From assembly GCA_036245525.1 (NCBI GenBank), contig BTPG01000001.1, positions 222,654,889 through 222,718,888 on the forward strand: a DNA stretch of 64,000 nucleotides, written 5' to 3'. The notes beneath the pieces were generated by a model. That model was not told the origin of the DNA, searched no databases, and saw only the letters and a list, made by a program, of their open reading frames with translations. The first letter of the stretch is position 1. Every line of letters starts with the position of its first letter. The stretch comes from Semisulcospira habei. Its lineage: Eukaryota > Mollusca > Gastropoda > Semisulcospiridae. Below, piece by piece: positions 27,601 to 41,200 of the stretch. The position numbers and the translations under genes were made by a program.

Positions 27601-30600
27601 GTCAACGCCATGGCAGCGGCCGCCAACTGTGACTTGATGCGGCGTGATGTGGTGCTCCAGTCCTGCCCGGGTCTTCCCCGTGATGTGAAGTCCCAGCTAC
27701 GCCGAGCCCCGGTCGGCGCTCCGCTCCTCTTCGGCCCTTCCTGGCAGTCCCTGAAGGAAGCTAACAAGGACCGTTGGCCCAGCGCCCCCTCGTCTCGCTT
27801 TCCGCCAACCCGCAAGGCCTCGGGTCGCGCCCTGCGGTTCGTCAGACCCTCCGCGACGGCCCCTGCCTCCGCCTCGGCCTCCCGTCCTCTCTCCTCTTCC
27901 CGTGCGCCCGGTCCTGGCCGCGCCCGTCCTGCCCGTTCTGCCCGTCCTGCCGTTCCGGCCTGGCCCAAGCCCGCCCGCCGCCCTGGGCGTGGGAGGGCCC
28001 CCTGACTTCTGCTCGCCTCCGCCCCCGCCGACCGCTTCGGGGTCGCCTGTCGGCGGGAGGCTCGCTCTGCACGGAGACGTCTGGCGCTCCCTGTTTCCGG
28101 ACGACCCGTGGATCCTCTCCCTTGTCTCCGTCGGTCTTCTCATCTCCTTTCGTTCCCCGCCCCCGCTTCGGCGCTCCCCCCTGTGGACCGAGATTCCGTC
28201 AGACCCGCCCAAGGCCGATGCCCTTCGCGGAGAAGTCACTGCTCTTCTCCAGAAAGCCGCTACGGAGGTCGTCGCCTGCCACGACTCCCCCGCCTTCTAC
28301 AGCCGACTATTCATAGTCCCCAAGCCTGGAGGCAAGTGGAGGCCGATCATCGATCTCTCCGCCCTGAATCGGTTCATCGCCGCCCCGTCCTTCCGGATGG
28401 AGACAGCCAGGTCCCTTCGTGCGGCCGTCCAGCCCATGGACTTCGCTGTCAGCCTGGACCTGTCCGATGCCTACCTGCACGTCCCAATCCATCCTGCCTC
28501 CCGCCGGTACCTCCGCTTTGCCATCGACGGGACTGTTTTCCAGTTTCGGGCCCTCCCTTTCGGTCTCAACCTCAGTCCGTGGGTGTTTACGCGGATCATG
28601 AACGCCGTGGTAGCCAGAGCCCGTTGTTCTTCTTCCAGCCCGATCTCCAACTACTTGGACGACCTTCTTCTGCGGAACCAGTCGGTGGCCTCTCTTCTCC
28701 TGGACAGGGATGCGCTTCTACTCCTGTTATCTCGCCTCGGCTTCCTGGTCAACGCCGGCAAGTCCGACCTCACTCCCTCTCGCCACTTCGTGCACCTGGG
28801 GATGGAGTTTGTGACCGACCGCAACCTAGTGCGTCTTCCCGAGCCGCGGATCCAGAAACTCGCCGATCTCGCCCGTCTGGTAGCTCAGGAAGCGGCTGTC
28901 CCCGCCAGGGTGTGGCTCCAGCTCCTCGGCCTGATGAGTGCTGAGGCAGATCTCCTTCCCCTCGGTCGTCTGTACTCTCGTCCTCTTCAATTGCATCTTC
29001 TCCTCCACTGGAGACGGTCCTCCGGCGATCTCTCCACCCTGGTGCCGATAACTCCTATGCTGCGGCCCCATCTGCTTCGCTGGACGGACGTTTCTTGGCT
29101 CGGCTCCGGGATTCCCCTGACCTCACCACTGCCTCGTCTCTCTCTCTGCGTCGATGCCAGTCTCGCCGGGTGGGGTGCTCACCTTCTCCCGAGTTTTCGC
29201 TATGTGGCCGGCCGCTGGAACGAGGACCTGGCTTCGCGGCACATCAACTGGCTGGAGCTGAATGCGGTTTGGCAGGCCCTCCGCGCTTGGGAACCCGATC
29301 TTCGGACGCAGGACCTCCTTGTCCTCTCCGACAACTCCACGGTCGTCGCTTACATACAGAAGCAGGGAGGGACCCGCTCGCCCGACCTCTGCATCCTTCT
29401 CTACCGACTCCTTCGCTGGTGCGAGGACCGCGGCATCTCCCTACGAGCCTGTCACATTCCAGGTCACCTGAACGTTTTGGCAGACTCCCTCTCTCGGCGG
29501 GGCCAGCTTCTTCACACAGAATGGACCCTGCGCCGGGACATCTTTCGCCTGATCTGCGAGCGTTGGGAGACTCCCCTTGTCGACCTCTTCGCCACCAGGT
29601 GGAACCACCAGCTTCCCCTCTTCGTCTCCCCGATTCCCGACCCGCTGGCCTGGGCGGTCGATGCGCTCTCGATCTCTTGGGACGGACTAGTTGCCTACGC
29701 CTACCCTCCGACGGTCCTGGTCCCCAAAGTCCTGCTCAAGCTCCGGGGGTGCAACGCAGTCCTTCTCCTGGTGGCCCCGTTCTCCTGGGACAGATCTTGG
29801 ACCACCGACCTGCTCAGTCTCGCCACGGATCCGCCCCTTCCACTTCCCACCCCTCGCACGATGCTCAAGCAGCCCCGCCAGCCGCTCTTCCACCCCTGCC
29901 CCAAGCGACTTCTCCTACACGCCTGGCGATTGTGCGGCACGCCCTCTCCGCTAGAGGCTTCTCGAGTGCGGCAGTGGACGCTATCGCTTCAGCCCGCAGA
30001 CCTTCCACCAGACGTGTCTACGAGGGAAAGTGGCGAGTGCTTCGTGCCTGGTGCTCTGACCGTCGTCTCTCCCCCGTCGCTCTGACGACCCCTCAGCTCG
30101 CGGACTTCTTCCTTTGGCTCTTCCATGACCAAGGTTTGGCTCCCATCACGATCCGTGGCTATCTCTCCATGATTGCCGACACCTACCGTCACCTCGGCCG
30201 TCCCGACCCTGGTGCCTGCAAGGACCTGGCCGACCTTATGGCGCATTTCGGCTTGCAGCGTCCGGTTTCCCGCTCCCTCGTTCCACGCTGGGACCTACCC
30301 TGGGTCCTCACCTGGCTGAATTCGGACCGTTTTGAACCGCTCCATCTGGCCAGCTTCCCGGACGTGACTCGGAAGACCTGCTTCCTGGTGGCCCTCGCCA
30401 CGGCAGCCCGCGTCAGCGAGCTCCACGCGCTCTCGTCTCGCCCTTCCTGCCTGCAGTTCCGGGTGGATGGCTCCGTTCAGCTTCTCCCGGATCCGTCCTT
30501 TCTCGCTAAGACTAGATCTCCCTTGACGGCGCCTCAGGTCATCGCTATTCGCCCGCTTAAGGGGCCCGACCTTCCTCGGGAGACTCGCAGCAAGATCCGG

Positions 30601-31973
30601 TGCGTGCACTCCGTATCTACCTGCGTCGCTCCAAGTCCGTACGGAGGGGACGGACTCGTCTCTTTTTGCCTCTGACCGCCGGCAGAACTGACATCTCTGC
30701 CCAAACGATCTCCTCCTGGCTCCGCTGGGTAATACGGTCCGCCTATTGCGACCTCTCCCCACAGGGAGCCGAGGCCCTCAGGATACGCGCCCATGAAGTT
30801 CGCGCTATGGCCGCAAGTCTCGCATTTGACCGCAACTGCGCGGTTAAGGACATTGTGGCTGCAGTGGGATGGCGGGCCGAAACCACCTTTGCCCGCTTCT
30901 ACCTCCGCGACCTGACGGTCCAGCGCGACAACCTCTCTCTGGTGGGCGACATCTCTGCGGCACAGCACTCCCTCCAGGCGCCCCTGGCGCCTTAGGTATG
31001 CACTTCGCTAAAATTGTCGGGAGTGTGTGATCAGGAGTGACGGGCCGTCCTCGTCCCTAATGAGGTTTCAGAAAGGGATTCTGCGGCACCCTCCTCCTTT
31101 TTGGCATTCTTCCAGACAGTCATGTCATCGGTAATGTGTTTTGAGGAAACAAATTAATTTTTCTCTAAAATGTATTTTTTCGAAAAATACTTACCGATGA
31201 CATGACTCGGAGGTCCCTCCCTCCTCCCCGCTTGCCGCTGGTAACTCCGTAGACAACTGGCTAAAGGAGACACCACCGGGCACGTGACCGGATGGGCAGG
31301 GGAGGCTACTCTCGTCCCTGTTAGGGATCCCCGAGAGCCTCCTGGGGGGACCCTTTGGGTCTTAGGCTAAAATTGGTAAGCAAGTAGACTATTTCCAGAC
31401 AGTCATGTCATTGGTAAGTATTTTTCGAAAAAATACATTTTAGAGAAAAATTAATTTTGCAGGTCTTGCATCTCCAGAGAGAAAACCTTACAGCACATTT
31501 CCAGTCACATGGGCTTGTCTTTTCAGATTTCCAAATGGAGCCAGGACGTGAGCTGTTTGCCTTTGTGGACAGTTGTAACGAGGCACAGTGCTCGAGCTGT
31601 CAGATGATCGGCTCCGTCGTGGTCGTCTCCTCTCAGTCCTTCCAGGCAGTCAGTCAAACGGGCAGCGCGCTACGCATGAATCTCGCCTCTGGTCGCACCA
31701 AACGATCAGCCAGCCAGATCTTCTTTCAGACACCAGACGGTAAAGTTCAGCTTTGTTGATCTAGTATTCCTAAACCTGTATAATAAAGCAGTGGATGTGA
31801 GGGAATATGTAAGCGGAGCATGTGTAGTAAGACCTATATATTCAGACGTATCCATTTTGTGAACAAAAAGGCAAGATTATGAAAGGCCTTCCTCATTCAC
31901 TGCTTTAAAATTCGAGCTCAAGACCCATTCTGTTTCATACCATAATGTAGCTTAGTTATTTGTGATTATGTTC

Positions 31974-32060
<87 letters not shown>

Positions 32061-32226
32061 ACGTAATTGCATTGTAGAAGGCTTTCTTATACCAGCCTGC
32101 TTCTCTGTCTTTATGACCCCCCCCCCCCCCAACCACCACCACCACTACCACTTTTCCCCATCCTCCCCCCACCCTTGATTGGTAAAGCGCTTAGAGCTTA
32201 TTTTATGATAAGTGCTCAATAAATAG

Positions 32227-32263
<37 letters not shown>

Positions 32264-35200
32264 AACAAGGTTACAAATATATCAAAGGTACAGGACAAGG
32301 GATGACAGCAAGGTCCCTTTCAGAGCATGTTGGTTCTTTTCAATCACATTTACCATACATTACATTTTCCTCCGACCTTTGATTTGCAAAGCGCTTAGAG
32401 CTTATTTTATTATAAGCGCTCAATAAATAGTCATTATTATTATTATTATTAAACAAGGTTAAAAATGTATCAACGGTACAAGACAAGGGATATCAGATGA
32501 CAGCAATGTCCCTTTCAGAGCATGTTGGTTTTTTTCCAATCACAATTACCATACGTTACATTTTCCTCTGACATGTTTTAGGATTGCTGCCTGGCCAGAG
32601 CGTTGTCCTGACGAAAATCACCCATGCGGAACTAACCACTACTTACGAGTCGGTGGCCTCCCCAAGTTTTGTGTCCTACATCAGTAACCCCGAAGATACA
32701 CTGTACTCGGTTGAAACGGTTGACAGAATCCTGGCTGGCAGGTTGGTTGAAACTGTTCAGTAACCCCCTTTTACATGCAGCCGCTGGTGGGATTTACAGA
32801 ACAGTTGGTGCTGCATCAGTTAACATGAAGCATTATGGTGGAAATTCAAATTTGCCTTGTGAGGATTGTATTGCTATTCAAAGGGACATATTCACATAAA
32901 TTGTATTGACCCATTATATTTTAGGTATGGTGCCAGAATAGCTTGGCGCCTCTAGACCATATCATTGTGGTGCAGCAGTAAGATGTCTGCCACCAATGCT
33001 AAAGGTGTGAGGTTCAATAACATGGTTCTGGCGCCAGACTTTTTCCCCTCTAGTATGTGTCACCATTAATTCAGGCGGACCATCAGGGGTTACTCCCGCT
33101 CTTCTGCCGCCTCCACTTTGGTACCAGTTTCAGGCTACTTTATAAATTTCAAATACAACTAACTGAAATTTCCAAAACCTCAGTAGCTGAGCTGACCCTT
33201 TACCTATGTGAATGTCTTTTGTTTGTCTTCAGAGTAAATGTGTATGTTTCACATGAGCATAAATGTTGGGTTCAGTTCAATTTGCAGCATTGAGTAAAGT
33301 GCCTATATAATAACCAGTATTATTATTATCTTGTATCGTGAGCTCATGACAGCCCTGCAATAGATTCTGTTGAGTGTCTTTCTTCTGAATACCCAATTTC
33401 AGAATCAGAAATAATTGTTCATGCTTCATAACTTTATGTTGTCCACTTCAGGGCTACTTACTCCTCAACGGAAACTGTGGCGTTTTCCCTGACTTCGGTC
33501 GGTCAAGTTGAAATGCCTGGAGCAGTGACAGTGACGTACCCCTACAATCCATCAGATGGGGAGAGCACGATCACCCTTCTTCACTGGAATCCAGGTAGAA
33601 TTGTCATGAAATAACCAAGAAAGTAAGAATTGTGAAATTTACAGAACAAAATAGTCTATTTAACGCACTCAGACTTCCCAACGGTCACACACACAGACTC
33701 ACAAACACAATGGGCACATACACAAACAACTCTCTCAGTCAGACGCATTCATGCAGTATAAACGTGAAACATCATTTTCTGTAGCCCAACATATAATACA
33801 GGCATGGGAATTGTCCACGAAATTCTGCGGGAAAAAAAAATCGTCCGCGAAATTAAAAACGCGTTTCCGCGAAAAACGATTGTGGGTAGCCAAACAAGCA
33901 AAGCACCGGTTTTATTCCGAGAGAGAATATGACACAGCAGGCTGTGTCTGTGGCCTGCCTGAGAGCGCACTGTGCAGTAAACTCAGAACTTAGGCAAGCA
34001 GACCCAAGGTGCCTCGGCCTCCGCCCCCCCCCCCCCCTCCCCCTCCCCCCACTGCCCTCGCAGAAACAAGATCTAGCGTGGTGGAGGCCTGTTGTATCAG
34101 GTTCAAGGTCCCAAAGAAAAAGTCCCCTTCCCCTGGAGCCAAGTGATCCGGCCTTGTTTTGTACTGATCAGGTTGAAGGTCCCGTTTCAGATGATTTTTG
34201 CTTGGGGAATTCCCATGCCTGATAATAATAACGAAAGAAAAAAGGTTTCACAAAATACACAACTATAGCACGTCACACTCACTTCCACACAATATAATAA
34301 AAGCCAGGCTAGGTAAGATGTCCTCACTATCCAACCTGTTCATCGGGTATTATCGTTCTGCATAGTTCACATGTTCCTCCACGTCTAGGCGTGTAGTTTA
34401 GGCAACATGCGCTCCTGAAGCTGTCCCACGCTTCCTCAGCTGTGGATGTCCTCTCAACACGCTCCTCCAGCACAGCCTCTGTTGTCTTTGATGACTCGGC
34501 ACCAAGTCCCTCACTCCCCCAGCTGTGGATGTCCTCTCAACACGTTTCTCCAGTGGTAGCCTCTGTTCACTTGGACGTCTTGGCATCGTCCCTTGCTCCT
34601 CACTAGAACTCTGAACAATAAAGTTCTAATGTCATAACACTTGCTTAACACACAAATGTTGGGTGATAATTATGAGGTACATTACGTAACCTGGCTGATA
34701 CCAATAAATCTACACGTTCATTCATACACTCGTGTTTCATAAAACAAAATAGATTCGCAACACATCAAATGTGTGTCTGCCTCGCGTTGTGTTCAAAATA
34801 CTAATAGCGCAATGGACCTACCACAGTATCCAGAGAAACCCTAGTTGATATGATTGTAGTGACTGTGCGTGCATTGCCATGTGTGACACACTGAACTGGT
34901 ACTGAACTAAGCACGTCAACAAACTCTCAGCTTGTTCTCAGTCTCACACACACACACACTCTTGCACTGCCATTTCACACAAACGTGTACAAATATTACT
35001 GACTCGCACCGTCGCATTCGTCAGTCTCACAGGCTCTCAGTGATGAGATTTCTGGAAGTGCTTTTAATTTTATTTACAGTACATACATTCCATTATCAGT
35101 CATGATGTCAGACATGTCAAAAAAACATTCATTGTAGCAGAAAAACAAAACACAATAATACAGACGCTCATAAGACACCTGAAATCATAACTATGCTTAC

Positions 35201-38200
35201 CTACTCATTAGACCCTATGAACCCAAAGACGTAACACTCAACCGACACAAGTGAAAACCAGATTCTAATGACAAGTTCACTCGACGTAACACTCAACCGA
35301 CACAAGTGAAATCCAGATTCTAATGACAAGTTCTATACTGAGGTCTAAAACTCACTTAACTAAGTACTTGAGTTATCTACTTAAATAATTACATGCTTGT
35401 AAATTAAACGTCCTTTGTGGGACAAAGGCGAATCCGTTTCGGGATTGTTGGGTAGTCCTTTCCGGGACTAGAGAGAATTAACACTCGTCCGTTTCTGGAC
35501 GAAGCACTACGCTACACTTAAACCGAGTCCTTTGCGGGACTATCTAAACCATGCGGTCTGTCCGTTGCTAGACAGTATTCCTTCACAGGAATTGCAGTAT
35601 GTCCGTTCAGTGCTGGACAGTATTCCTTCACAGGAATTCTAATTGACTAAACATGCCTTAATCTATCGTTGCTGCCCACGCAGTCCGATGCCCCTCTACA
35701 CTGAGGAACTCTTAACCAACTAATTATTAAGTAATCATGCAGTGGCCGTTGCTGGATGGTATTCCTTTACAGGAATCCTAATTGAACTCAGTCATGCAGT
35801 ATGTCCGTTGCTGGACAGTATTCCTTTACAGGAATTCTAACTAACTACAGGTCCATTGCTGGACAGTATTCAATTCCAGGAAATCTAACTTACTAATGTT
35901 CTTTACTGAACAGCGTCTTATGTACTTCCAGGAAGCCTGTTCGCCTTGCCAGTGCTAATTTTGAAGGATACGGACTTTCAGCTCACGCTGATTTCGTTCA
36001 AAGGGGGGGGGGGGGGGGGGGGGGCGGGGGTTTTCTGTTCGCCTTGTGCTAGTGCTAGTGCTAATTTGGAAGGGATACGGACTTACAGCTCTCGCTGATT
36101 TCGTCCAGGGGGGGGGGGGGGGGGGGGAAGGGGGGGGGGGTTGCTGGTGGTGTCATGAGGCATTCTCAGTCATTGGTCGCTGTGGTGGCTGCGGTTTCGG
36201 TATCTATGCTTGCTGTGGTTACTGTCGCTTGGCAGTCGCTGTCTTGTTGTGTTTTGACTGCTTGGTTTCCGCTGTTCGTAGTCTTGGGTGGGCAGAGGTC
36301 GGCGAGTTCTCCAGTTTTAATTAGCCATCGTGTGGCGATGAGTGCTCGGTGGTACTCGTCCCCATTCACTGCATCGATGACTGGTATTGATGACTGTAGC
36401 AACAGTACCAGGTCGATGACGTCCATTTTCTTGAGACGGATCTTCTTTTCTTTCTTGGTCCACGCCCGTTCCTTTAGTAGGTGATCTGGGATGTGGACTG
36501 ATTCTGGGGAGTGGGTGGGGGGGGGGGGGGACAGATCCTGTGGAGTTCACCGTGTCTTCGGCGTCTGGTGGCGGTACGATCTGTGGTTGGGTGCTTTTGT
36601 GCGGCTGGCTGCTGGTAGTGCTCTTGCGTGGGGGGCATTTTGCCGAAATTCAGAAATAGATGATGGAGTTCTGGTGGTGGCGGGAACCTTCGAAGTAATT
36701 CTTCCATCATTGGGTCTTGGGTTGGATTCATTCTTTGTGAAGCGGAGGCTGGGTCTCCTGCCGGTGGAATCTGTCTTTGCAGCGGGGGAGACATGGGCTG
36801 TCTGTAGCTCCTTGTCTCTCGTTCCTCGAGATTGTTGCGATTGAGGAAGGTGGGTTGAGGTACTCTTCCACTTGCTCTTTGTTGTTCCTCTTCCTGTTCG
36901 CCATGATAAGGGCGGCTTGACTTTTCCTTGAGGCCATGTGCGCTGTATGCTGAGGCTTGAGTAGCGTGAGTGGCGTCTCGGGTGACTGCACAGCGGAGCG
37001 GTGTGGTGGTCCGTCCTCAGCTGTGAGCTGTGATGTTCCTGTTCGCCTTGCTAGTGCTAATTTTGAAGGACAAGGACTTCCAGCTCTCACTGATTTCGTC
37101 CAGGGGGGGGGGGGGGGGGGGGTATCAGTCTGTCTGTCGCTCCGTCGTGCAGTGGCTGGTGGTGTTGCCGGGGCCGGGCGGGTGGTGATGGAGGAGGCGG
37201 GTGGTGTGGCCGGCGAACCGTTGCTTAGTGCCAGGCTGGGGGCGTTGGAGTGCCAGCCACTCTAAAAGGTGTTGTATGAGTGGTGGCGGGGGTGGTGGTG
37301 GCTGGAGGAACCGTTGCTGGCTGTAGGGTCTGGGTAGTTGGGGTGGAGATGGTGGTGGCCAGTGGATTCTAGGCTTGGGGGTCGGACGCTGAGATGAGTG
37401 GGGGGGCGCTGTGGCTCCGCGGTGGCAGGCGGGCGTTTAGCTTTTTCCCAGATGTTCTTGGGTGGTCGGTGACGTAGTCGGTGGGTTTTCTTTGCCTGGC
37501 GGTTGGTGGTGGTGTCGACTGGTGTGCCGGCTGGGCTGAAGGTTGTATGGGGGTCGGTGGCTTGGTCCGTGGTGGATAGTGCCGTGCTGGTGCCGGCGTT
37601 GGTGGTGGTGGGTGTGTCTGTGAGCCTTGCTGCCTTTTGGGTAGTCGACGGCGGGGTGGTGGTGCCTTTCGTTTTGGTGGCTTGGGAGGCCTGGCTCCCT
37701 GTTGATCTGGTACGTGGTGGTGGCGGTGTCGTGGTTTGGGACTCCGCTTCTCTAGTTGAGCTTGGCGCTTCTTGGGTGGAGATCTCCTGGGTGTTGGCAC
37801 CCTTGTTCTTTGTGGCTTTTGAGGCTTGGCTTCCTTTTGATTTAGTTTGTGGCGGCGTCGTGGTTTGTGACTCCGCCTCTTGTGTCAGGGGGACCCCCTG
37901 ACTGCCTGTGGAGGTGGTCTTTGGTGGCTGGAATTGGAATTCTTTGAAGGTTCCTTGCTCGAACAGCCATCTGACCGTGATGGCTGCTCGATGGTTTTAG
38001 TCTCCTTCAGTGGAGAGGATCGCCGGTATGGCGGCTGTCAGCAGCCTTGTGAGTCCGTCAAGGCCCATGGTCCCGATGCGGACTCTCGATGCGGACTCTC
38101 TTCTCCCTTTTGGTCCACTCCCTGTCTTGGGTTAGATGGTCTGTTTATAAATTATCATCCCTGCTACACGGCTAATGTATCACACATATATCAGGCCTCT

Positions 38201-41200
38201 ATGACAGAATAGCACGTACTAATAGTCTTGAGCTCTGTTAGGCTGAGCTGCGCCATTAAAACTCCGTGCAAATCGCTGAACATGCAAACGCACGGAACTC
38301 GTGAATAAACGGAATATTTGTCACCAAAAAAAAACTCTCACACGACAGTACAATGCAGAATCCCTATGTGAACTTTGTGTGGGCATAGAGCTTCATCACA
38401 GTCTACCTGTGAATTGTTTTTTCAAAGGTAAATGTTGTAGTATATTGTCAAATTGCAAAGTCTGTCCAACTGCAAGAGGCATAGATCCTCAAGAGCCCCT
38501 GCAGTTGCATTTAGATTTATGACTCTTGCCAGCAAGGAGCAGCCTCATTTACATATACTTTTACATATTAGTACCATCGGACTGTCTAACAAGACAGTCA
38601 CAGAGTACACAACGTTTACTGATTTTGGGTATGATAGTTAAAGGGTAGTGCCAGTTTACGTTGGCCCCTTCCCAGGCACTTGGCTAACCTGGCACTACCC
38701 TTGCACTATCATGGAAAATTGATCACCAGCTGTCAGTGGTGTCTTAAGGATAAATGTGTTAGGAGTGTTCTCTGCTTTGTCTCGACAGTGGTACAGAAAT
38801 GGCAGCAAAGCCACGAGAGCTGTGCAAACGAAACGGACACTTTTGTCAAAGATGCGAACTCTGGAACAGTGACTGTGAAGGTGAATTTGCCATTACTGTT
38901 TGTTGAAATAAGGTCAAGGTTTTTGCTGATAGACTTACTTTAAGTTTCCAATGAAATTGCATGGGATGAGATCTTATTTTTATATACCACTAGGGGTGAA
39001 ATATTGCAGAAACAAGGTTCTGTTGAGGCCACCCTCTGGGGGGGTGAAGGGGGGGGGGGTGGGGAGGGGGGGGGGAAGAATTGTTTGGTGCTTAACTGGC
39101 TGATAGTTCAAGGGCGTTGCCAAAATAACTTTGCACTCAGACCAACCATGACAGTTCAATCAACCATGACAGTTAAAGGGTGGTGATGCCAGAACTGCAT
39201 GGCACTTAAAGAGACTGATAGTTCAAGGGTGTTGCTAAAATAACTTTGCACCTAGATCAAAAATGATAGTTCATAGGTGGTGCTGGAATAGCTTGGCACC
39301 TACAGGTTCCAAGCTATTCCAGCACTGCCTTTGAGCTGTCATGATCGTTCCTGATCTTGTAGTGTGTCACGGTTTTGAGACCGAGTTTCATGGGGATGGA
39401 CTTCTTGGGGAAATTTTCAGGAATTTCCAAAAAAATTAGGGATAAGCTTCTCTTGAGGTGCCTTTTAACCACATCACTGCCAGAAAAAAGTGAACACAAT
39501 AATAAACTGCAAGAGGTATAGATCAACATGAGCCCCCGCAAATGCAGGGGCTCATGAAGATCTATACCTCTTGCAGTTTATTTCGACAAATAGATCTGTG
39601 CCTCTGGCTGACCTCACTTAGTGTCGATGTTCCGGGTTCTTTGGCATTGAATCATGAAAGAGTTCAGAAACAGAATCTGCAGGCACTGGCAATGAAGGGG
39701 TTATTTAACCCTCTTGTGTATGCAGCTACCGGAGACATCAGCGGTACCAGTGACTGCATGCACGAGAAGGTTAGACTGTTTGTCACCATTTTTCTGTACG
39801 TGTTTGTGCAGGTGTGTGATACGTACGACGACAGCGGCTACTTTTCAGAGCAGACCTTGTTCTTGGTGACTACGGTAAACAACACTATCCCCAACGACCT
39901 GCCTGTCCTCACCTCCGCACTTAACTTCACCATGCTGGAGGACGAAGGTCGGAATTGTTTGTGTTTGAGGACCTTTAACCCTTCACATCCTGACACGCTC
40001 TCATATGAGATGAATTTGACCAAGATAGTTCAAGGGTAGTGCCAAGGCAGCTTGGCGCCCAAGAGCACCAATCTGTCCTGGCACCACCTTTGAACTATCA
40101 TGGTCAGTGCCCGCCAGAACTGAAATGTAGGTTCATAGAACAACTCGCTGATCTGAGATAAATCAACCTCAGGCTGTAATGGTTCAAGGGTAGGGGTGTG
40201 TGGTGCTATAACAGATGATGTGCGATTTGGGGGGGGGGGGGGGGGTGTCCCTTCCCACTTTTTTGGGAGGGCTAGGAAGAGATGTATAGACTGGGACCGG
40301 CGGATTGCCTCCAGCCAGCGGTCAGTTTCTTCAAGGTCGCCGTCCATTTTGTTCAATATTCAATCAGTTTGTTGTTTGTCCAATACAGGTAGTGCACTGT
40401 ACACCGTGGGAACTGATGATGCAGATGGTGATACAATCAGCGTACAACTTGCTGCCTCCCCCCTATATCCTGATGAGGGGGAACTGATTTTGACGGCTTC
40501 AAACTTGTAAGTAGTGCAGGTAAAAACACTGTCAGGGGAGAGAATTGTGTAGTATCGACCAATGATCATAGATCAAGTTTGATCGAAGCACAAACAAAAA
40601 AATTTTTAAAAATTATTTAACTTTTTTTTTAATAGGAAAGAAGGGTGCACTAAGTAAGTGACTGGAAGTAGTGAATATGGAAGCTGGCGGCGTATCGCAT
40701 ATTGACTAGATTTCCAGCCCCTCGATGCATAGAAATTTAGATCTAGGTCCCCCATGGGAGGTCCAGATTGTTTAGCCAGTGTGGACAGCTGTTTCGGTCT
40801 TGGGGGGGGGGAGGGGGGGGGGGGGCTTTTATATTCACTACTTCCAGTCACTTACTTAGCGCACCCTTCTTTCCTTTTTTTTTTTTTAATTTTTAAACAA
40901 AAATTTTGGTTGTGCTTCGATCAAACTTGATCTATGATCATTGGTCGATACTGCACAATTCTCTCCCCTGACAGTGCTTTTACCTACTTTACTTTGTAAA
41001 CTTCCTAAAATATTAGCACTGGCAGTCTCACCTTTTCTTTTCATTTGTAAGTATGGCATATGCAATAAAGTTGGCCGCTATTTTGTTTTAGTTAATTTGT
41101 TTGTTGTTAGTAAAAGTGGAAATTTTAATTATTTACATGGAAAGAGTGTGGTTGGGCCCCCCAGAAAAAAATGTTTGGATCAGCAGAAGCCTTGAAAAGT

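Larger units (their letters stand above)
25305..28005 (+). pseudogene. DIRS gag-like protein, interrupted by a SINE-like insertion
   Basis: An N-terminal cysteine-rich finger-like segment (CPRCGDFQWPSDRHEVCLPC) is followed by tandem Pro/Ser repeats, then an Arg/Ser-rich region (26086-26436). After the insertion comes the conserved gag body (26878-28005: KSLPQPP, RRWPSGVDIAFRQSW, ANCDLMRRDVVLQSCPG). The frame changes once between the first and second parts. The insertion plus its target copy is 408 bases, a multiple of three, but contains stops. Gag ends overlapping the RT frame by about 100 bases. Confidence 0.7.
24713..31457 (+). mobile_element. DIRS-type tyrosine-recombinase retrotransposon, nearly complete
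   Basis: Terminal inverted repeats of about 170-190 bases (24720-24905 and about 31245-31415). At about 31107-31190 lies an internal complementary region whose left half is the reverse complement of the left tip and whose right half that of the right tip. Both outer ends meet the host at the same AATTT (24713-24717 and 31453-31457), consistent with site-specific recombination. Coding order is gag, RT-RNase H-methyltransferase-like, tyrosine recombinase. It lies in the intron before exon 16, in the same orientation as the host gene. A SINE-like insertion splits gag, and the recombinase frame has one break. Confidence 0.88.

Noticed and set aside
31978..32178. Cys-Val repeat frame and its His-Thr counterpart
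   Set aside because: Translation of a TG microsatellite.
36046..37901. Gly/Val-rich + strand frames
   Set aside because: They are the reverse of Pro/Thr-rich - strand sequence and cross poly-G tracts, so they are composition artefacts.
40030..40356. Minus-strand frame over a palindromic MITE and a G-run
   Set aside because: Shadow of repeat sequence with no domain and no splice context.
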